Source: Fischerella sp. PCC 9431
GTDB lineage: Bacteria > Cyanobacteriota > Cyanobacteriia > Cyanobacteriales > Nostocaceae
Direction: 5' to 3'
Assembly (NCBI RefSeq): GCF_000447295.1
Contig: NZ_KE650771.1
Location: 6,127,622 to 6,191,621 of the forward strand
DNA: 64,000 bases
Shown here: positions 61,926 to 64,000 of the stretch, in pieces
Layout: each line of letters starts with the position of its first letter
Position numbering within the stretch: the stretch's first letter is position 1
Made by a program: the position numbers and the translations under genes
The notes under the pieces: model-generated
The model's database searches: none
What the model saw: the letters and a program-made list of their open reading frames with translations, nothing else
Told to the model about the DNA's origin: nothing

Positions 61926-63089
61926 CTAAGGCGACAATAGCTTTCCGTCTGGAGTTAGCTTCATCCGTTTTCCCCGCCATTCAATGGTGCTGCCAACAAA
62001 GCCTAAACACCAAATAACAAAACTCACTATGTCACGCAAAGGCAAGATCCAAAGATACTTCTTGGCAATTGGATCTTGCAAGCTGATCGCCCCCACGACC
62101 CAAGCCATTATTAATCTTGTTACCCAACAGATACATAACCCTAGCCAGCCTACTATTGAGCAACCTGTAGCAATTAATAACATCAAGCTAGTGACTGTAC
62201 CATAGGTAAAAATTAATCCCAAATAACCCCAAGGCCGAGAAACTCGTTTACAACGTGTCCAACGAATCTGACGGTTGATGGCATCAATCAAGGTGGTGGT
62301 TGTTTGCACATGATCAACTACATAGTCAGACAGCACAACCTTGTAACCTGATTGGGTTGGTAAATAGCCAAGTTGGAAATCATCTGCTAGATAATCAGCG
62401 ATCGCCTCAAACCCTCCTATAGCTTCTAGTACTTGTTTACGGATGATAATGGTGGAACCAAAGGCATATTTTATACCATTTTCTAACTGATTGCTGACTA
62501 AAACACTGCTATGGAACTCAGTAGTAATACTGATATTCTCAAAGATAGATACCCATCCTTGAGCTAAAGAACGATACATACAAGTAACTACACCGACGTT
62601 TTGGTCTTGCAATGGCTGGATTACTTGTTGCAAATAATCTGTTCCTACTCGAATATCACTATCAGCCAGGATGAAAATGTCGTGTTTGGTTTTGGTAGCA
62701 GCATTCGCCAAGTTACTGACTTTCAAGTTTGTACCAATAATGCGATCGCTGACTATCAGTTCAATATCCAAATCAGGAAAATTCTGGATGATTTTCTCTA
62801 CAACCTCGATGCTAGGGTCTTGAGAATCTTGTACAGCAAAGATGATTTGGTAAGTTGGGTAATTTTGCTGGCAAAAGGAAGCTAAATTTTCATAAGCATT
62901 GTCATCAAGTCCACAAATGGGTTTGAGGATACTTACAGGTGGATGAAATTCTGGATTATTCGGCTGGGGATCAGCAAAAAAAGCGAAGGCTGCATAAATA
63001 GCGTAGCCATAAAACCAGACAGATGATAAGCAGAGAATAAGTAGGAGATAAATAAAGGCCTGGTGAAAACAATTTACAAGATCAGGCAT
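61926..63089 (-). CDS. hpnI: Glycosyltransferase HpnI-like (hopanoid glucosamine transferase)
   Basis: 387 residues, ATG start. GT2/GT21 (ceramide-glucosyltransferase-like) enzyme. An N-terminal membrane helix (about 10-38) is followed by the catalytic domain: PPVSILKPICGLDDNAYENLASFCQQNYPTYQIIFAVQD, ILADSDIRVGTDYL with the D-x-D-type Asp pair (about 142-144), YLADDFQLGYLPTQSGY, and the RQIRWTRCKR motif; three helices close the protein. HpnI adds N-acetylglucosamine to bacteriohopanetetrol, and the neighbouring EamA gene and the tail of a third gene fit a hopanoid or lipid-modification operon. GT21 enzymes with other lipid acceptors are the alternative. Confidence 0.85.
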   Translation of the reverse strand: MPDLVNCFHQAFIYLLLILCLSSVWFYGYAIYAAFAFFADPQPNNPEFHPPVSILKPICGLDDNAYENLASFCQQNYPTYQIIFAVQDSQDPSIEVVEKIIQNFPDLDIELIVSDRIIGTNLKVSNLANAATKTKHDIFILADSDIRVGTDYLQQVIQPLQDQNVGVVTCMYRSLAQGWVSIFENISITTEFHSSVLVSNQLENGIKYAFGSTIIIRKQVLEAIGGFEAIADYLADDFQLGYLPTQSGYKVVLSDYVVDHVQTTTTLIDAINRQIRWTRCKRVSRPWGYLGLIFTYGTVTSLMLLIATGCSIVGWLGLCICWVTRLIMAWVVGAISLQDPIAKKYLWILPLRDIVSFVIWCLGFVGSTIEWRGKRMKLTPDGKLLSP

Positions 63090-63114
63090 AAATATAAAAA
63101 TTTTTAACTATTTA

Positions 63115-63936
63115 TCAAGCGTGAATCGCTATACCAGTAGCAATTAACATAATGCCGATCAACTGCTCAGTGACCATTTTTTCCTTGAGAATGTATCTAG
63201 CCCCAATCATACTGAAGATATAAGTCAAAGCCGTTGCTGGTCGCACAAAACTGACATCTGCCCAAGTTAACACTGAGATAAATGTGAAAAAAGCGATCGC
63301 TTGACAGGTAATACCCAATAAAATTATTGGATGAGTAATAATCTTAACCATCAACCGCAACATTTGTCCAATAGGTTGAATCTTAATTTGACCGATCTGC
63401 TTCATCCCTATTGCCAGCAACAAGTCCCCAGCAGAATCTGCCAAGGATAATACAATCACAGCAAACCATGTTTTTGAGAGGTAAATACCGAATGGAAATA
63501 AACCCAGTAATAACATCACATTGGGATTTTTTTCCTTTCTTTTTTTTCCATGTCTAGTTAATTTACTCTGACTGACACCCACCAGTAAAACCCCGATCGC
63601 AATCAAAACTGTGCTTGCCCATCGCAAAACTGAGATCTTCTCCCCTAAAATTAACCATGCAAGTACAGCATTTAAAACATAACTCGATGCATGGATGGGT
63701 AGAACATAACTGAGATTCATCCGAGAAATTGCAATTAGATAAATTGCTAGGGAAGTGACCAAAAACCCAATACCAAGCCAAATCCAGGGATTAGTGAAGA
63801 CATACACACCAAGTTGTAGGAGTACGTGTGGGTTGATGGCGGTGATATTGCCAAAGGACTTCATTCCTCGACTCAGCCAGATATCACCTAAAACTTGAGT
63901 GAAAATTAGTAGGGAGAATAAAATAATTTTTTTCAC
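63115..63936 (-). CDS. EamA/DMT-family transporter
   Basis: 273 residues. GTG start at 63936, overlapping the preceding gene's TGA by two bases, so translation is coupled. Eight to ten hydrophobic segments in two repeats, each ending in a motif of the type LSYVLPIHASSYVLNAVLAWLILGEKIS and VSFVRPATALTYIFSMIGARYILKEKM, as in EamA domains. A basic loop (KLTRHGKKRKEKN) separates the halves. It may flip a lipid-linked sugar or hopanoid intermediate, by analogy with ArnE/F-like DMT proteins. That role is inference from the hpnI neighbour 25 bases downstream. Confidence 0.85.
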   Translation of the reverse strand: MKKIILFSLLIFTQVLGDIWLSRGMKSFGNITAINPHVLLQLGVYVFTNPWIWLGIGFLVTSLAIYLIAISRMNLSYVLPIHASSYVLNAVLAWLILGEKISVLRWASTVLIAIGVLLVGVSQSKLTRHGKKRKEKNPNVMLLLGLFPFGIYLSKTWFAVIVLSLADSAGDLLLAIGMKQIGQIKIQPIGQMLRLMVKIITHPIILLGITCQAIAFFTFISVLTWADVSFVRPATALTYIFSMIGARYILKEKMVTEQLIGIMLIATGIAIHA

Positions 63937-64000
63937 TGCTCTCCCTGTGCCACTAAGGCGTGATAATTGGTTAATTCAAAGCCGTACTCATTCAGGACAT
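63933..64000 (-). CDS. C-terminal end of an upstream operon gene (partial)
   Basis: The last 21 codons are visible: VLNEYGFELTNYHALVAQGE and Q, then TGA overlapping the GTG of the EamA gene. The text is too short to name. In some hpnI operons the preceding gene is the YdjC-type deacetylase hpnK, whose C-terminus is similar in kind, but this is only a guess. Confidence 0.6.
   Translation of the reverse strand, partial: VLNEYGFELTNYHALVAQGEQ

Overview
The window reads as chromosomal DNA of a filamentous, probably heterocyst-forming cyanobacterium (Nostocales type). Reasons seen in the sequence: many HIP1 octamers (gcgatcgc), AT-rich intergenic DNA full of short tandem and palindromic repeats, a chlorophyll-pathway gene of the cyanobacterial BciB type, an Ssl1498-type light-harvesting-like peptide, and cyanobacterial families such as DUF928, CHASE2, DUF4912 and a response-regulator/flavoreductase fusion. 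The species cannot be fixed from the sequence alone.

Layout. 1-28 kb is mostly ordinary core and housekeeping DNA: CHASE2 (partial) and DUF928 proteins, MarC, an ABC-2 permease, DedA, tRNA-Ala(GGC), hemD, a seven-blade WD40 protein, bciB, two SDR oxidoreductases, an amidohydrolase, a GH31 glucosidase, a CPA1 Na+/H+ antiporter, a PstS-like/DUF4912 fusion, an ABC exporter pair, a REC/flavoreductase fusion and a VOC protein. The spacers hold multi-hairpin elements, a 163-bp element with perfect inverted repeats and a target duplication, and minisatellites of 42 and 21 bp.

28-40 kb is a defence-like island. A 908-residue TPR-CHAT protease-like protein is followed by a small helical ORF and by a 473-codon gene split exactly by an IS200/IS605-type element with divergent tnpA and tnpB. 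Immediately downstream lies a reduced type I-D CRISPR locus (csc1, cas6, cas4, deleted and frameshifted cas1, cas2, five-repeat array). cas3, cas10d and csc2 are not in the window, and the cas1 lesion removes the middle of the integrase, so the locus looks unable to acquire spacers.

40-64 kb is accessory and decaying DNA: small ORFs, DUF5996, a broken EVE gene, beta-carbonic anhydrase, pentapeptide-repeat, acyltransferase-3, CoiA-like/T5orf172 and HNH proteins. There are relics of IS110, IS5 (two) and IS630, three copies of a MITE sharing ends with the IS630 relic, a truncated acyl carrier protein and a truncated secretion-type membrane protein. Two TetR regulators sit by likely operators; one appears to control an NmrA/membrane-protein operon now separated from it by insertion sequences. 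The right edge holds hpnI, an EamA transporter and the tail of another gene, a probable hopanoid or lipid-modification operon.
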